The notes: generated by a model from the sequence alone, not told the origin. 64,000 nucleotides of DNA from Stratiolaelaps scimitus (GCA_019614645.1 JABWDB010000007.1:8507501-8571500), one strand, 5' to 3'; counted from the first letter of the stretch, positions 30,000 to 43,845 are shown. Program-made: numbers and translations.

Positions 30000-30931
30000 A
30001 AGGCAGAGAGAGTGTAGGAGGAGGTATCTCGGGGCGCGTGTACGCTCGCTAGTGCCCGCGTATGTCGATGGAGAAGAAATGCAGACGGCGACCGTTGGAA
30101 CTGCCAACGAGGGAGATAGATGTTCGGAGGACTTCATGGGGCCGGCTGGGGCCGCATGAGGGACGCCCGCCGACGAGGACACAATGAGATGAATCGCTTC
30201 CGTCTTTGCTTTTAGCGCTGTCCGAGCGGAGATCACCGAAAGCCACCCGGCGCACATTCGCTCAGGCGCCACCCGGCCGGCCATCTTAGTATACTCTCTC
30301 TCTCTCCCGCTGTCTCTCTATTTCTCTTAGTCGCGCACCCTCGTCCTTGCTCACGTTCTGGAGTCATTCACTGCTGCTGCTCGGCAGGGCGGCAGCGCGG
30401 GGGTGACGCGGCCGCCAATCAGAGACGGGCGGACGCTGTCTGAGGGGCGTCTTAACTGCGTCTAAGCTCAGGCCTCCGGCCCCTTCTCTGGCTAGCGCAG
30501 AGAAAGGGAAGGCAACGAACTGAGCAGAACAGAACGACGACGCCCTCCTCATACACCACCTCCCACCCACCCGGCCCGAACGAGGAAGGCCGCCTGAGTT
30601 AAGACGCGCCGCTGCAACGATTCCTCCTTTTCTCCCCCGAGACGCGTTCGCACCCCTGAGATCTGGCTCTCCCCACGGCCCCCATCGCCGTCGTTTTTTC
30701 CGCTGCGTCTCATCACGACGGTGTTCGGCGGCTCGCTCTCCGCGATGAAGCTGGGACAGAACCGGCCTCGGCAAAGACATATCATCACAAAAGGCGCGAC
30801 GGGCGTAAAAATCAATTACAGATTACACACGCATGCACGCAGGCGGCCAAGCACGCGGGCGGGCGGGCGGTCGGCAGCTGGGATTCAGGCGGAGGGGAAC
30901 GGAAAGCGCTGTCGTGTCCGTTGTTGTTGTT

Positions 30932-30976
<45 letters not shown>

Positions 30977-31190
30977 CACAACAACAGCAGAAGCAGCAAC
31001 AACAACGACCACAACAACAGCGACAGCCGACGTCGTCGTCACTAGCGACGTCGTACGACGGCGGCGGCTACGCACGGAAAACATGCATGGTTGGCCGCAC
31101 CGCGGGAAGGCCTTCACGCACTTCGGTAGAGAGATAGCATGAGGAGCCAAGAGGGAGAGCGAGAGAGAGAGAGCGCAGGGTGTGCGCAGT
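30000..31190. promoter_or_regulatory. Large GC-rich block, possible promoter
   Basis: This is the strongest CpG-rich stretch of the window, with a canonical GCCAATCAG (NF-Y type) site at about 30413, CT and GA runs near its edges, and trinucleotide repeats. No coding exon is convincing on either strand, so the direction of transcription is unknown. Confidence 0.4.
30932..30975. repeat. (GGC)n(GAC)n trinucleotide tract
   Basis: About six GGC units run into about nine GAC units. CAA/CAG-rich sequence follows to about 31025. The translations are simple homopolymers in all frames, so coding is not indicated. Confidence 0.93.
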
Positions 31191-32894
31191 GGAGTATGAT
31201 CCCTGAATTACGATCCTCTCCCTCCTATATGCAGACAGAACTGGTGAATAGCTGTTTCGGGCGCATCAGTGTCACGATATGAAGGAAAGAAATAGTGGCT
31301 CTCCCTCTTCGCCCACTACTTGTCGGTTGGCCTGTGCCTTTTTTTGTGCGTAAACGTCCGAGACAACTTCGTTATCGCCGCGGCTTGGGTGAGCAACAAT
31401 ACTAGAATAGGGGTGGCGAAAATGATTGTTGATTTGGACTGCAATACGCTGCATTGTTTCAAGTGAACGTCGCAAGAACGAACACGACGCCATGTAATAT
31501 GCATGATATTATTATCATTTTCGTGTGCGGTAGGAGACGATCGTTAGAGTGGAGGATTAGACCTCGGCCAAGGGCCATTTTGCGCGAAATACATAATGTA
31601 ATAATAGTAATAATAAACATGCGAGAATGCTCACACAGCATCACGTTGTTATCCACGTTTTTATATGCATCTGTTTTCTTTTACCGTTAGCTAAAGGATG
31701 ATCTGAGGTGGGCTTGAGATCGTTGTGCGACACCTACCGCGATAAAAGACCGGAGGCACGAGATCAGATCCTACGTTTTGTATACGAGCGGTGAACGATA
31801 TCTGAATTACTTCTTATTCAGACCTCACTCATCGACAATCTGCCCTCAATGTGCACACGCCGACTTAAACACGCGCGGGCAAATATTCCATAAAATCCAA
31901 AGTTCGCAAACAACTAGCAGAACGGGATTATAGAGTTTGCGGATGTGTCGGTTGCGAGAGGCTCGCCTTGAAGCGAATAAATTACAGACAGAAAAACTTT
32001 GCCAATATGTGTACCCTATTTGGTATATATGATCTTTTGTCATTGTAATGTGCTAAAACTTACACTGCTGAAAAATAGGGATCTTCTAGATCTCAATGAG
32101 TGATGAAACAGTGTCGCAGTATCGAATAGCTAACACCTTGCTGATCATATTATGTAAATGATTTACTGTGACTACTTAACTATAATATATACCACAAACT
32201 TCGCATAGGACAAACAGCTGACGTAAGTTCAGAGCAAACGGGTGCCGAGATGAACTGGAACGAGAAATTGATTCAGAAGCAGACGATGTTACATTGCCCA
32301 TTAACATCTCTCGACGTGGCCGCTCATTGAGCGAGAGCGTTGATTACACACATACACGCAATTATAATTCTAACGTTGTCAACAGTGCGAATACGGTTGC
32401 TTTTCGCGTGATACCTGCGCCCAAGTCACGCCATACGAGGCTCTCCAAAATGACTCTCGGCAAACTTTCCCTTGTCATCATTGCAAGCATCTTGTATCTT
32501 GTCCGTCCTTGCTTACTTTTTTCGTGATCCTTGAAGCAACTTATAAGAATAATATCACCAGACACTGCAAGCCTGTTTGTTTCATGTGTATCCGCTTAGT
32601 TACTCCGATGAGCCCTTATGGTATGAGACGCCGGTGGGGGTTCAACTAGTTCCAACTTCGGTTCTTCATAGTCAGTCGTTGCTGTGGCCAATGCCTAGCG
32701 GAGGTCCACCAACCGAAGGGAATGGAGACTCAGTTCGTGACAAGAATCCGCGCGGCAGCTTCGAAGCGGAAAAGCGCGCTTTATTAAAAACATCGACAAC
32801 ATATTGCTTCGCGCCGTTCTGTCTCCACTGGTCCGGCTACTCATATAAGGGACGCACCAGCTGACATCAAAGTTGAGGGGCAATTAATAAGTGT

Positions 32895-32928
32895 TACTTT
32901 CATACTGCGTATGGAAGTATGAAAAGTA
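32895..32928. repeat. Inverted repeat with one bulge
   Basis: TACTTTCATACT at 32895-32906 pairs with AGTATGAAAAGTA at 32916-32928, with one extra base in the right arm. Confidence 0.75.
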
Positions 32929-33034
32929 GTATTGGCACGTATTCATTCGGTGGCTGCCTTTTTTTTAACTTTGCCTTTAACTCATGCAGCTTTTGTTGAG
33001 CATGCGCAACATAAGAGGCGTTCCTTGGTATCAG

Positions 33035-33165
33035 GTATCATTGTCTAGTGGTCACCGTCCTTGAATACTAGACAAGAAGGACATTCAGCTTGGTTTCAAA
33101 TCCTGGCAGACGATTTAGAGAATCTTTAGATTTCCGAATCATCTTTCCTTATCTATGGGATAAAT
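33035..33165 (+). mobile_element. tRNA-like SINE, family B
   Basis: It shares ordered blocks with the copy at 57451: GTCTAGTGGT (33043), TACTAGAC, GGACAT, TTCAAATCCTG (33094), AGAATCTTT and ATCATCTTTC. GTCTAGTGG and GGTTTCAAATCC sit where A- and B-boxes are expected. An A-rich tail (TAAATAAATAG) follows. Confidence 0.65.
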
Positions 33166-35784
33166 AAATAGTGAGATACCCAAATGCTCGTATCCAAAGC
33201 TTGCCATATAGGGGAATTGGTGAGACTTAGCTCAAAAATAATGTTATTACTCGTCACGCGATTGAAAACGATACAATCTTTATTCAAAGGAATAAAGGGA
33301 ATAGGCGCAAAATGTTTTCGTGAGGAGCTCTCTCGTATAAAAGCATCCTATCGCTGTATCGAATCCTCAGTCAGTCCACCGATAGTATCGTGCACCGCCA
33401 TGTCAACATTTCGTGGCAGTGATCATTCGCTCACCGCCCAAATGAGCACGAGCAAAAAAAGCCCTTTAGTCTAAATTCTTTGTCGGAATTTCGAGGATCC
33501 GAGGCACCTAGGATTTCCGCTATTCAACGATTAACAAATGATGTTATCTGTTTTATAGTTCCCAGATAACGATGTGTCACAGTACCTTATATATACCATA
33601 TCATATATATGCACTATATATACCTGGTATATAATACAAGACTTCGCATCCATTTTCGGCGTACTGGTAATAGAGTGCGCACACAGAGACAAAGGGTAAA
33701 CGTGTTCTCGTTTCAGTGCCTTACAAAAGAAGATCATCTTCTTAGTAACGCCCTCGATAAAGAGACGCCATGAAACGCCCTTGTTGTAAACATAAGAGGA
33801 GACACGGTGACGAGGCACGCGTTTATTCTCCCTTTAAACCCACCCGCACTAGGCTGCTCTGTGACGGCATTCATCATCAACACTTTGCTACTGTCACTGG
33901 CACTGTTTAGTCCTTGAAGGGTGTGCCTCCATCGTGGGAACATCCGCTCTTTTCGACCCGCTATCCCATATAGTATAGCAAACCGCGGCAGCTTTTGTAA
34001 GCGTCTATTTGAAGCAGGCTGCTTGCTACTAGCTGGCTAAACCTATAATACTTTATATTATATTGCCTATAAACCGCTCTAGCCGGCAGGATCTATCTGT
34101 CTATCGTATCTTGAGTGGTGGCGGTCGTGCCACTACTGCTGTGGTTGCCCGGGATGACGATGAACGTGAATTTTCCAAAGAAGATCAGCGCGGTCAGGGG
34201 CTGAAAATCATAGCAGGCAGCGTGGTAGGGGGGGGCGGCGGCGGAGCGGAGTGGGCCAGCGGTTTTACGGCGTTCACATAGTTTTCAGAGTGGATTGGAA
34301 GTGGTTTCGCGTGCAGAGCGGCGAATGATGCGCATTGGGACCTTTCAGTTATACGGGACTTTCCGGTCTGTGCATACAGACCTTGATATAGTAGAAACAT
34401 ATACCGTGCATACATCCTTGAACAGCCGTTATTACTGCTGTGGAGGAGATGGACGCCTGGGATGGAGTCTATGCGTATAGATGTCGTCCCTACCGTACAA
34501 TTGCTGCAGCAGAAGTTACAGAAGTAGCCCACAAGGCACCTCCGTGATATCGAATCGTTTCCTGCCGCACAATTCTATGATATCTACCTCCTACATATTG
34601 ACTAACAGATATCCACAAATTCTGATGCATTCTTAATAATGAAACACTCCATAAACGAGAACGAGAACGGATAGTGAACATGTTACTTACAGCAAAAACC
34701 ACCTATCGTTACCACCTAACGAATGTTTGTAGGAACAATAAATAGTTCGATGGAGGTAAAGGACAATTCGTTGCCACCATTAAACAAAACGACTAACTCA
34801 TACAAGGAACTATTATATATAATATAGACAAAACCTCGCAGTGTGGTGAAAGGCTGAGAAAAATATAAGAAATAAACACGCGTATGGAAAAATCGCTGGT
34901 GGAAACCGACCAAAAATTTGCCAAGCACTAATGGCGAGATGTCAGTTAGACGGCTTTAACATGTTTTGGGTGAATAGTTTAACCTGCTTAACCTGAATGG
35001 TTTGCCTTCACGTGGGCTGACATCCTATATTAGGTCACTGTACCAGCGTCCAGATCAGCTACCGCAAACGAACTATTTACGAAATAGATGTATTGTCTGG
35101 CCCGAACCCGTAATGCAATGGACCCCATCTCGATGTGTCATCCATTCCGCCTCTAGGGGCGCACGTAAGCATAACACGTTCGATGTCGATGTCACTTTTG
35201 CTAAGCAGCATTGGAACAGTAAGATAGGACATCACATAGAAGTCAACAAAAACAAACGCAACCGAGACATGGACTCGCGCTTGATATTCGAATCGAGCTG
35301 CACGTAAGCAAGCGGCAGTGGGAAGCGGTGTGGTGGAGATGCAAGCGCGCCACAAAGTGGCTGTTCCTACACATCTCTGTCTCCTACGTTGTGACTATGG
35401 ATGGCCTTTGTGGCCTTTGGTCCTTGTAGTTGACTTTTGTGCATTCCGCCCGAGGCGTTATCCCTTTACCTATTTATCGCTTAAGGATATTGCGTTTTTT
35501 TTGCCCTCCGAGGATTCCCCGGGGAAGGCTGATGCAGAGTTTCGAAATGCTTCGTCACATCACACAGAAAAAAGATTAGACGCATCCAAACAACATTTGG
35601 TCCACATACATGCACACACTGCGTGAATGTTGTTTTGTGTGATTGTGCTATAATTGGTCGATAACCGATTAGCATGGCAACAATTTGTAATACGATTCTT
35701 TATCTGTTTTCTTGTTCGTGAGAGGATCGTGGTTATTTGAACCTACATATTAGATCATAGTCTGTTTGCCCCATCGGCTATTGA

Positions 35785-35834
35785 GCACATAAGCATGGTA
35801 TACATACGCGGGCACATAAGCATGGTATACATAC
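35785..35834. repeat. Local tandem duplication, period 27
   Basis: A 23-base word beginning GCACATAAGCATGG is present without a mismatch at 35785-35807 and 35812-35834. This indicates a recent small duplication. Confidence 0.9.
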
Positions 35835-36229
35835 AGCGAGGATACGTGCGAATGGGTGAACGTTTTGCCTCACGCGGGGGCTCAGTGGATACGCTAACGT
35901 GCCGGGTATGTAATTCATATAATGCAATCACTTGGTTACATGTTCCATCTGACGTTCGAGTATTTGTTTATGAACTGAATATGTTCTTGATCACCTTCCT
36001 ATATTCATATGCCTTCACGCGTTGTTTCGCCGTCAACTCTTTCTTCTTCTCGTGTGACACTGTGTACACTACGTTACCTTAAGTTCGCTCCTTCCAGTCC
36101 TGACTAATATGTAATGTTCACGACGAACATGTCAGCAGGTGCAAATCTCAACCCGTTCAAGTGTTTCTGTTAAGGAGGTGACCGTGTCGGCCAAGACCAA
36201 GGGCTCGTGATTGCCACTAGTAGTATCTC

Positions 36230-36740
36230 AGTGCTCTCTCTCTCTCTCTCTTCCTTCCTTCCCTGCTCACCGAAGTGGGGCGGAGCACTCGCAGCAGAAC
36301 TCCGTAGAGCTACGCTGAGTCATGTTCCACTCGCGTCTGCCCAGCTCCCACCTGAAGCCCCCGAGCCATCCGAAACCGAACGCTCATTCGGTCGGTCAGT
36401 GATGCTCGCACCCTCCATCGCCTTGCCGCACCCCTGTACCCAGATCCTTCTCAATTAGTCGGCCTGTACGTCCGTCCGTAAGAGTCCGTCTGTCGCCCTC
36501 TCCTCTTGTGACTGTGTTGATTAGTACGTCCTTGTTCGACCTTGACCAGCCATCTCCCCCATGCTTGTCTTTTGGTCTTTTCCGCCGTGGGTCTTCCCCC
36601 CCTACCCTCGGCTCATTGCCATCCCAAGTAGACTACAGTGTAGTACAGTATAGAAGAGCTGAGCTAGAAGCCGTCGTTGGTCGTCCATCGCCTATCGTCT
36701 ATCCTACCGTCATGGGATCTCGATCGAATCATTAGGCTCC
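36230..36740. promoter_or_regulatory. GC-rich, pyrimidine-rich block
   Basis: It opens with a (CT)n(TTCC)n tract and is C-rich on the + strand throughout. No recognised protein is encoded. It may be a promoter or leader. Confidence 0.25.
36234..36262. repeat. (CT)n(TTCC)n pyrimidine tract
   Basis: About eight CT units followed by TTCC units, at the 5' edge of a GC-rich block. Confidence 0.93.
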
Positions 36741-36953
36741 TTTGTTTCTCACTTTCTTACCACTGTCAGAAAACCCACGTCGTGGCCCTTGTTCTTTACA
36801 TGATCAGAATTAGGGCTACGATTTAGGGGCGCTGTCTCTACTTGGCAGCCTTGTTTTTTAGATGCCACATCTCGTAACTCGTGGCCGTCGACTTCATCCG
36901 TATTCATACGTGTACAAATATGGGCTGCTTTTTGGTTGCCATTTTGCACATAT

Positions 36954-36978
36954 CCTCCATATAACGTTATACTGGAGG
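36954..36978. repeat. Inverted repeat around ATAACGTTAT
   Basis: CCTCCAT and A(C)TGGAGG flank the perfect palindrome ATAACGTTAT (36961-36970). C36972 is a single bulge. Confidence 0.7.
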
Positions 36979-39900
36979 GTGATACTACTGCCAGAATGAA
37001 ATCAGAACCATTTCGGTTGATGCTATAGGGGGCAAAAATCTTCGATGGTAGTTGTCGGCCGAGCTTTGTTACTTATCATCGGGTGTTCTACTACTATATA
37101 CTATACGCCGTTCATTATCGCTGGAGATGGTGCATTGCCATAAAATGATATGTCTAACCCTTGTAAGAACGTAACCTTTATGCTGCTAATTTCGCCCTAA
37201 ATAGATTAGAGATGAGAAAACGACAGGTAATATGTAGTATCGTGTATTGAAAAGCTTTGTTTTCAGGTATATTCCTCTAAGAAATCAAGTTCTTTTAAAC
37301 TAAGCTCTACTATTTGAGTCTACCATTATCTCACTGCAGTGTTATTTATCGAAGTTTGTTCCATGTAATGACATGACCTTGCTAGTGTTACGTCTGCAAT
37401 AGTAGTGAAAATGTTTGAGTGATATTGAAACATCATCCTGCAACGTGGGTTCTCTTTATCAAATAATTCAAATGCCGAAAATGTTTAGATATACAGTCTG
37501 CGTACGTAGGTGATTTTATAACGTCATGATCGTTTGTCGAACTGAATCTCCCTGTGTGTCTGTGTCTCGGCCATTATGTTTCTGGTCATTGGCGTGATGG
37601 CGTCGTGCGTGGGACTTCGTCTAAATCTCAGAGTTCAACGTGCGACGTTAACAGTAGGTGTGGCTTACGAGTCGTAGCATCATTGTTGAGGTATTAGTTT
37701 GGAGGTGGCATTTGCAGCTGGAGGCCATGTGTATCAATCAGGAGAGGACTTCTGTACGGAGCTGCTACGTTCCGACATCCATTGCAGGGTAGAGCACTTC
37801 GCGTTGACACACGCCTGTCCTAGTTAGTCCGTATAGAGTTCGACTAAGCAAACATCGCCTCACCCATCGCCTGCTCGATTATCATCTAATCTGCATCTTA
37901 ATGTACATCTATGTACTCCTGCTTGTGTAATGGTAGAGTAGCACAGAGTGGCTGCTTTTAATTCAGTTGTGGCCCAGCCATAATGCCGGATTTGTTATAA
38001 TGTGATTTCTCAGCTTTGGACGGAGGATGACAACGTCTCCGTTTACCGATTGTAAACGTGGTTCTGTACATTCCGTCACTTTGCTATTATTGTTAGAAAA
38101 TATTGCGCCAATTCGTATCACTACAGTATAATTTTTAGAATATACATGGGTATAAAGGATTAACGAGAATACATAATTAGAAATAGGCAATTGTTTTTGC
38201 CTGCCTGATTATAATTATCTGCGAGACATAGGCGGCTCTTAATTGGGTCAATAGCTCTTGTCACTTAGAGGGTAGAATGTCGGTATAAAAGAAGTGCGTT
38301 TTCATAAAATAGGTAGTAAACCTCGGACGTTCCTTGCACAACCCGGAAAAAGCCTATATTTGTGTTTTGGCAACACTAACCCCCTGATGCGAGAATAGGG
38401 GCTCTCGTTACTTAATGGTGAAATCAGCTTGATTCATTAGCACTACCGTTCTACTATTTACCCTCTATGCCCCGCTGATATCGGTCCATCATTACAGGAT
38501 TATCGTTGTATCTGTAAATCGTCTGTATACAACTGCTTCACGAAGCGCTCGAATGCTTCGTAAAGGAAGGCCCAAGCAGCGGGTTGTTGGTTCACCCCTT
38601 TACGTGAACAACAGTTGCTATCGAGGTGGTCTGGCTCAGCTGCAGCAAACCTTGTCGTGGCAATTCCGTGCCCGACGTTACTTCCGCAGTGTTCCCTCCT
38701 CTAAAAGATTTGATTTCCACGCCAGTGCCCAGCTGTTGGGAAACATCACTGATGACTGCAAGGCTATTCCCGTGTGTGCGTGTATGTGTGGTATGTATTT
38801 ATTTAGGTTTGCTTTTCAGACAACGCCAGGAGAAATACTGCATAGAAATCGGTAGCACCGCCAGTGTGCAAGACTCTTTCAGCCATTTGAGCTTTCTTCA
38901 GCTCGCATTCGCGTCGAATGTGAGCTCTATCTTTCTCTTTCTCTCGCTGTCTCCCAGTCTTTCCTGTTTATCTCGCAGGCAGCCCAATTGGCTGCGCTCT
39001 GCATTTGGCGTTTCGAGCCATTGGATACCGTTTCGAACTGTCGGAACGCGGAGGGGTGCGCTCTCTAAAAAAGCGCGTTCCTCATTGCTTTCAAATTTTC
39101 AGCTCTGGAGGCTTGCACCCAACCTTCGCGCGTTAAGAAGGGCCTTTGCTCACATCGCACAATAATTGTCTTCGTTGCGCCGTATCCTCGCCACACAGTG
39201 TCGTGCAGGTTTTAACACAAACCTCCCCAGATCTGTGAAAAAGGATGATGCATCAAGCCTCCCACGCATTTCCTGCTGCTGTGGGTTGCTTGTGTATGTA
39301 GAAGAAAGGCGTTGATTTTCCTTATTCTCTTCGTTTGTCAGCTGAAATCATGCGCTGGAGACTAGGCTGAATAATGCGTAGGGTGAAGAAATAGAGTATC
39401 AGTTCAAAAGTCAAATCGTCATCGGTTCGTGCCCCTTGGACCGGAACAGATTCTCGAAGCAGCTGTATGATGATGCCGATAATAATCCTTGCAGGATGCC
39501 CTTGTCAAAGCAGGGCTGGGAAGACTCAAGAGGGCCCATTTTGCTTACGAGCATTCGTTCTATTTGTCGCGCTGTACAACACTCCCGAGATCACGTATCC
39601 AAGGAGGGTGTGCAGCAGTGGAACGGCGAAACTGTACGTGAACACCTGCTGCTATTGCTGGTATCGTACTCGATTCTACCTCCTCTCGTCTGCTCTTGCT
39701 CCAGCAGGTGCTGTTACCTTTGCTGCTGTTTCGTTGTCACTCGTTCCTGGAGGCACTGTGCCTCTTTTTTTTCTCACCCCCGGTTTCCCTGACTAGGCCT
39801 CCGCACAGTTTTCCTTCATATCGCCTCCATAGCGAACGCCCTTCCATGCCACTTCTAACTCCAGTGGCTAGGTCGGCTGGCTGCCACTGTTATCGGCTGC

Positions 39901-40980
39901 AAGTCGCGACCCTCTGTTCTTAATCGAACGTTTCCCCTTCAGTTTTAATTTGCCACGCGTGTCAGCTGACACTGCCCCGGGGTAAGAAGAGGCGTACTGC
40001 CTATGTTGGACATATCGTGATCTTTTTCAATATGTGTCGACTCACACGCGACCTCTACGGAATAGCATGATCATTGTGATTTTTTCTTTTGTTTTTCCAT
40101 ATCTTTGTTGTTGCTGTTGTTGTACATTTCTTTCCTCCGCTAGACGCCACTGCTGCTTTCTTAATATTACGTGTCATTGCACACTATATTTGCTAAGGAA
40201 TCTAAGCTACTGTCGGTGAGGATTACTGATACCAAGTACCTAAAACACAAGCACGGCAGACTAGATATTTCTTCATGTGGGTTTATGGTGCTGTTAAAAT
40301 TGCACTTCCGTAACTCGAGTGGATTCAAGTAAAGGTTCACTTAGCTGATATTCCTCACGCTGCTTCCGGATGCAATGAATCGCGTCTGACCAGGTGTTTC
40401 AGGGGGTGAGTTGCGCTCAAAGTCAATCATCCAGCCTCGACCATCCTAAGTGCGCATACATGCAAACTGCGAACACTCGCGGTAGCGGCAGCGCCGTCTT
40501 CAACGACGTCCAATTCTCTCTGTTCCCTTAGCGTGCCCTCTGCTTATTTCTCTGCTAATATCATGGGTGTATTAATTATGACAATCTATGCAAACGATTT
40601 CCTGCACATCGGCTGACTTGCCCCAGGCAACCGGAAGTGTCTGTTCGGCCGAGCAAAAATGTTAGCAGCAGTTCATATTGAACGAAAATGATGACACAGC
40701 TAGACCTGCAATGCAGCATCCCGAGGATAGCCGTCTCCAATGTATGCTTAAGAAGGAAACCGGCAGAGAGTCACATTGATGTAGCCGATTTGATGAGAAT
40801 AAAATGGTTGGGTTTCTCTCTTGCAAGATACACGCATACTTTGCTTGATGCGGAAATTTCTAATACAAACAGTGAATATACAGGATGTCGTGATATAATC
40901 ATCTAAACATAACAGTATAATAGGATTTGTATTTTTATTATCATAAGGGTACTATTTTATAAACATTTAATCATTTATTA

Positions 40981-41040
40981 AGGTAAGGTAAAGGTTTATC
41001 GGTTTATTGCGGGAACTGCAATTGTTGCAATGCTTGGTGT
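40981..41040 (+). repeat. Dispersed repeat family C copy
   Basis: AAGGTAAAGG, then ATCGGTTTATTGCGGGAACT, then GCAATTGTTGCAATGCTT match the first half of the copy at 322. The second half is absent. Confidence 0.6.
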
Positions 41041-41082
41041 AATGGTTGTTTCAACATATCATAGTTTTCTACAACGAATATG

Positions 41083-41103
41083 TTATTATTATTATTATTA
41101 TTT
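41083..41103. repeat. (TTA)n microsatellite
   Basis: Seven TTA/ATT units, close after a family C repeat copy. Confidence 0.93.
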
Positions 41104-41489
41104 TCACAATCATTAATGCTAACTATGTTATCATATTTCGCTGTATGTATTAATTTGAAATTTCCCCTCTGGAGTTCTTGCGATATGCAAAATTCATATT
41201 TGTTGTAGGTCAAACACAGAGTTCTTGGGAGGACATAGCGTGTCTGTTCAGATTTAAAACTAACATACATTTTCCTTGAAAATGCAAATCGAAAATATTG
41301 CACAGGCCGATTTGTGAGTTTCATCTTGTGTTGCGATCATGGCAATCTGGCTCCATGTCCTTTTGCGATGAGCAGTTTCCCAAGCGGATGGCCGTCACCT
41401 TTGGTATTTGTCTGTTCCACTATTGAAACAAATTCTAACCGAATATTTCAGCTACATGAAGGGATATTATCTTCTTAGATAAACTGTAT

Positions 41490-41575
41490 CAGGTAGTCGT
41501 TGTATGTATATTGCAATCGGAGTAGACATGTAGGTGCACGGATTCGATCCTCACCATTGAGTTACTTCGATCGAG
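41490..41575 (+). mobile_element. tRNA-like SINE, family A, partial copy
   Basis: The 3' part matches the intron 1 copy: TTGCAATCGGAG, then GTAGGTGCACGGATTCGAT (41530-41548), then CCTCACC. The B-box is close to consensus (GGATTCGATCC). The 5' half with the A-box is not clear, so this copy is probably truncated. Confidence 0.55.
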
Positions 41576-41964
41576 ATCAACATTTCAGATGACCAGCCAG
41601 CTTCAGGGGACGTGTTTCTTCATTTTCTTCTTCAGGCTCATTTTAAGGACGATTCTTAAGTGGTACGACAGGCTACCACCAAATTAAAATTGGTAGTAAT
41701 GATCGGATTGTTTTCAATTCAGGTATCTCGAAAACCTTCGCTACAATCAGCTACTGTTACCGTATGTATCCAGAGTGTGTGCATCTGTGTGTATACATAT
41801 ATATATTTTTATTTTTAAGAGGTTAAAGGTAAATAATGCATGGACACCAGGCCTCACACTACCAAAGTATTACTTCAGTCAGTGCCTTGCTGGGACCGGC
41901 AGTTGATTCTAACCATGTCCTACCCGCCAGTTCCTCCTCTGGGGCGAACCCTCCCGCCCAGCAT

Positions 41965-42022
41965 GTATATATATATATATATATACATGTATGTACATAT
42001 ATACATATATGTGTATGTATGT
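41965..42022. repeat. (TA)n with imperfect extension
   Basis: (TA)10 at 41965-41985 followed by interrupted TA/TG repeats. Confidence 0.9.
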
Positions 42023-42436
42023 CTTGCTCGTGATATATAGTATATGTTTGTTTGGATGAATGATTATCCCTTGGGCCTTATTTCGTGAGGGTCGTCGAGG
42101 ACAAATTGAATATAGCGCAGTGTAGCAACGCCATGATCGCTAATTAAGAGTTGCTACGAACACACCTACTTGAGTCTGACTATTTAAATGAACGCCGTTG
42201 TTAGGAGAGATTGTAGACAGAGATGAACGGAAGCCTGTAATGGGAACCTGGCTGTTATTGACAATCCCCGCAGAGACGTGTTGAAAGGACACTCATCGTA
42301 GAAGAAGCCAGTTCGCTGACTGGTCCATTTTAATTGCTGAACGTCACTTTACGTGGCAGACTGAAAGTCGTCCCGTTAGGTGGCGACACTCGTTCGTTCG
42401 CCTTCAACCGTTATTCCATTTCGTTTACTATTCATA

Positions 42437-42462
42437 ATATATATATACATATATATATATAT
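42437..42462. repeat. (TA)n microsatellite
   Basis: TA repeat with one C interruption. Confidence 0.92.
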
Positions 42463-42959
42463 GTAGTTATTACAGTCGGTGGCGAAATAGACATAGGTGA
42501 GCACCTCCGAAGATACTATCTGTATTTACCCTATTAATATCGAATATATTTCGACGTCCACATAACGTCGCCAAATTCAAATATGCTTGCGACAATTACA
42601 TTAGTTACAGGAATTATCTGTGATCGAGATTTGCATTGTGTCTCTCTGATTTCCACTAAACATTGCGCCTCCATACGACGACATTGTTGCTCGGTTTCGT
42701 GGCAAATTAATGTCGTAATCTTTCGCCGTTCTTTGGATACCATACCACCAAGATTTATCGTCTAGTCAACACAAATACCCCAACAAAGACCGCTTCCTCT
42801 CTTCAAACAGACGCCATTTTGATACCGACCCCCCCCCCGTCACTCCCGTCAGATCATGCGCGGCCACTTGTTCGTCTTATTGAGACTACCACACCATGGA
42901 TCGTATGCAAACTAATCTAACCAAGAAGTCGCTCCGAAGGGAACGTACGTCACGTCGTT

Positions 42960-43130
42960 TGTTCTTTGGCTCGGATTGCGGAGATTGCGCGTTCTAATTC
43001 CATGGTGGGCGATTTGGTCTCTAGGCCACTAAGGCTGTGGCCTAAACGGAAGGATGAGTCCATGTAAGGACTCAGTTGCTGTATCTGTCTCCGATGCCGG
43101 AGGTTGCGGGTTCAAATCAAATCATGCGTT
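42960..43130 (+). mobile_element. tRNA-like element with two B-box units
   Basis: Two similar T-arm-like units, GCGCGTTCTAATTCC (42987) and GCGGGTTCAAATCAA (43106), each follow a GGAG.TTGCG lead. Between them lies GTGGCCTAAACGGAAGGATG, which resembles the A-box region at 56552. This suggests a dimeric or nested SINE. Confidence 0.45.
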
Positions 43131-43782
43131 GACTTATATATTATTGGCGTTTATGTGTATATGTATTACTTAATTAAGAAATGGCGAGATGATAAATGGA
43201 TGCGTATTCAAATTAAGCGTCCCTGAAGCTCTTTAACTCCGCTATTATAGAAGGAAATTTCATCAAAGCATCAGTCAGCCTCGATGTTAAAATACGTAGT
43301 CCACCACTCGAGTGCAAACCCTGAAAATCGGAGACTTGGGTAGATCTTAAATTATTACAGTTGAGTATACAATCGTTTTTGACAAATTGGCATCATATAA
43401 TAGGCAGATTGAATGAAAAGAGAATGATAAATACAGTCATAAGATAAGTTCCATGAATATGACAGGAGGCGACTATCTCAGTGACATTTACATACGCAGA
43501 CCACTATGACGCCGACTGGACTTGATACTGATGAATCCAGTAAATATTGCTAGGGTCCATGCGCTATACGGTTATCAACGGTTACAATTTCCGGAGAGGT
43601 GTCTCTCGAAGGACTGTCCACAGATGAAATTTAGTTTTCCATCTACCGTAGACCAAACAACGCTGATTCCACCGCTGAATCATTTAATCCTCAACTTCTT
43701 CGGATTGAGTTGAATAAGATAAATTATACTGTAGTAGACATTTGCTGAAATCGTGAAACACAGCTTAAGGCGCGTAATGCCG

Positions 43783-43845
43783 CCGTGCGGTTAGGCTCCA
43801 TAGCATGAAGCGCTATGAGGAGAACGGTTTTGATTCTTATTAATT
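43783..43845 (+). mobile_element. Possible degraded tRNA-like fragment
   Basis: GTGCGGTTAGGCTCCATAGC resembles a D-arm. CGGTTTTGATTCTT follows at the right distance for a decayed T-arm. The match is weak. Confidence 0.25.

Larger units (their letters stand above)
31191..36229. other. No recognisable gene
   Basis: Contains a family B SINE, a hairpin at 32895, a TATATA-rich imperfect palindrome near 33590-33640, a G8 run with GGC units near 34228, and the tandem duplication at 35785. Confidence 0.45.
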
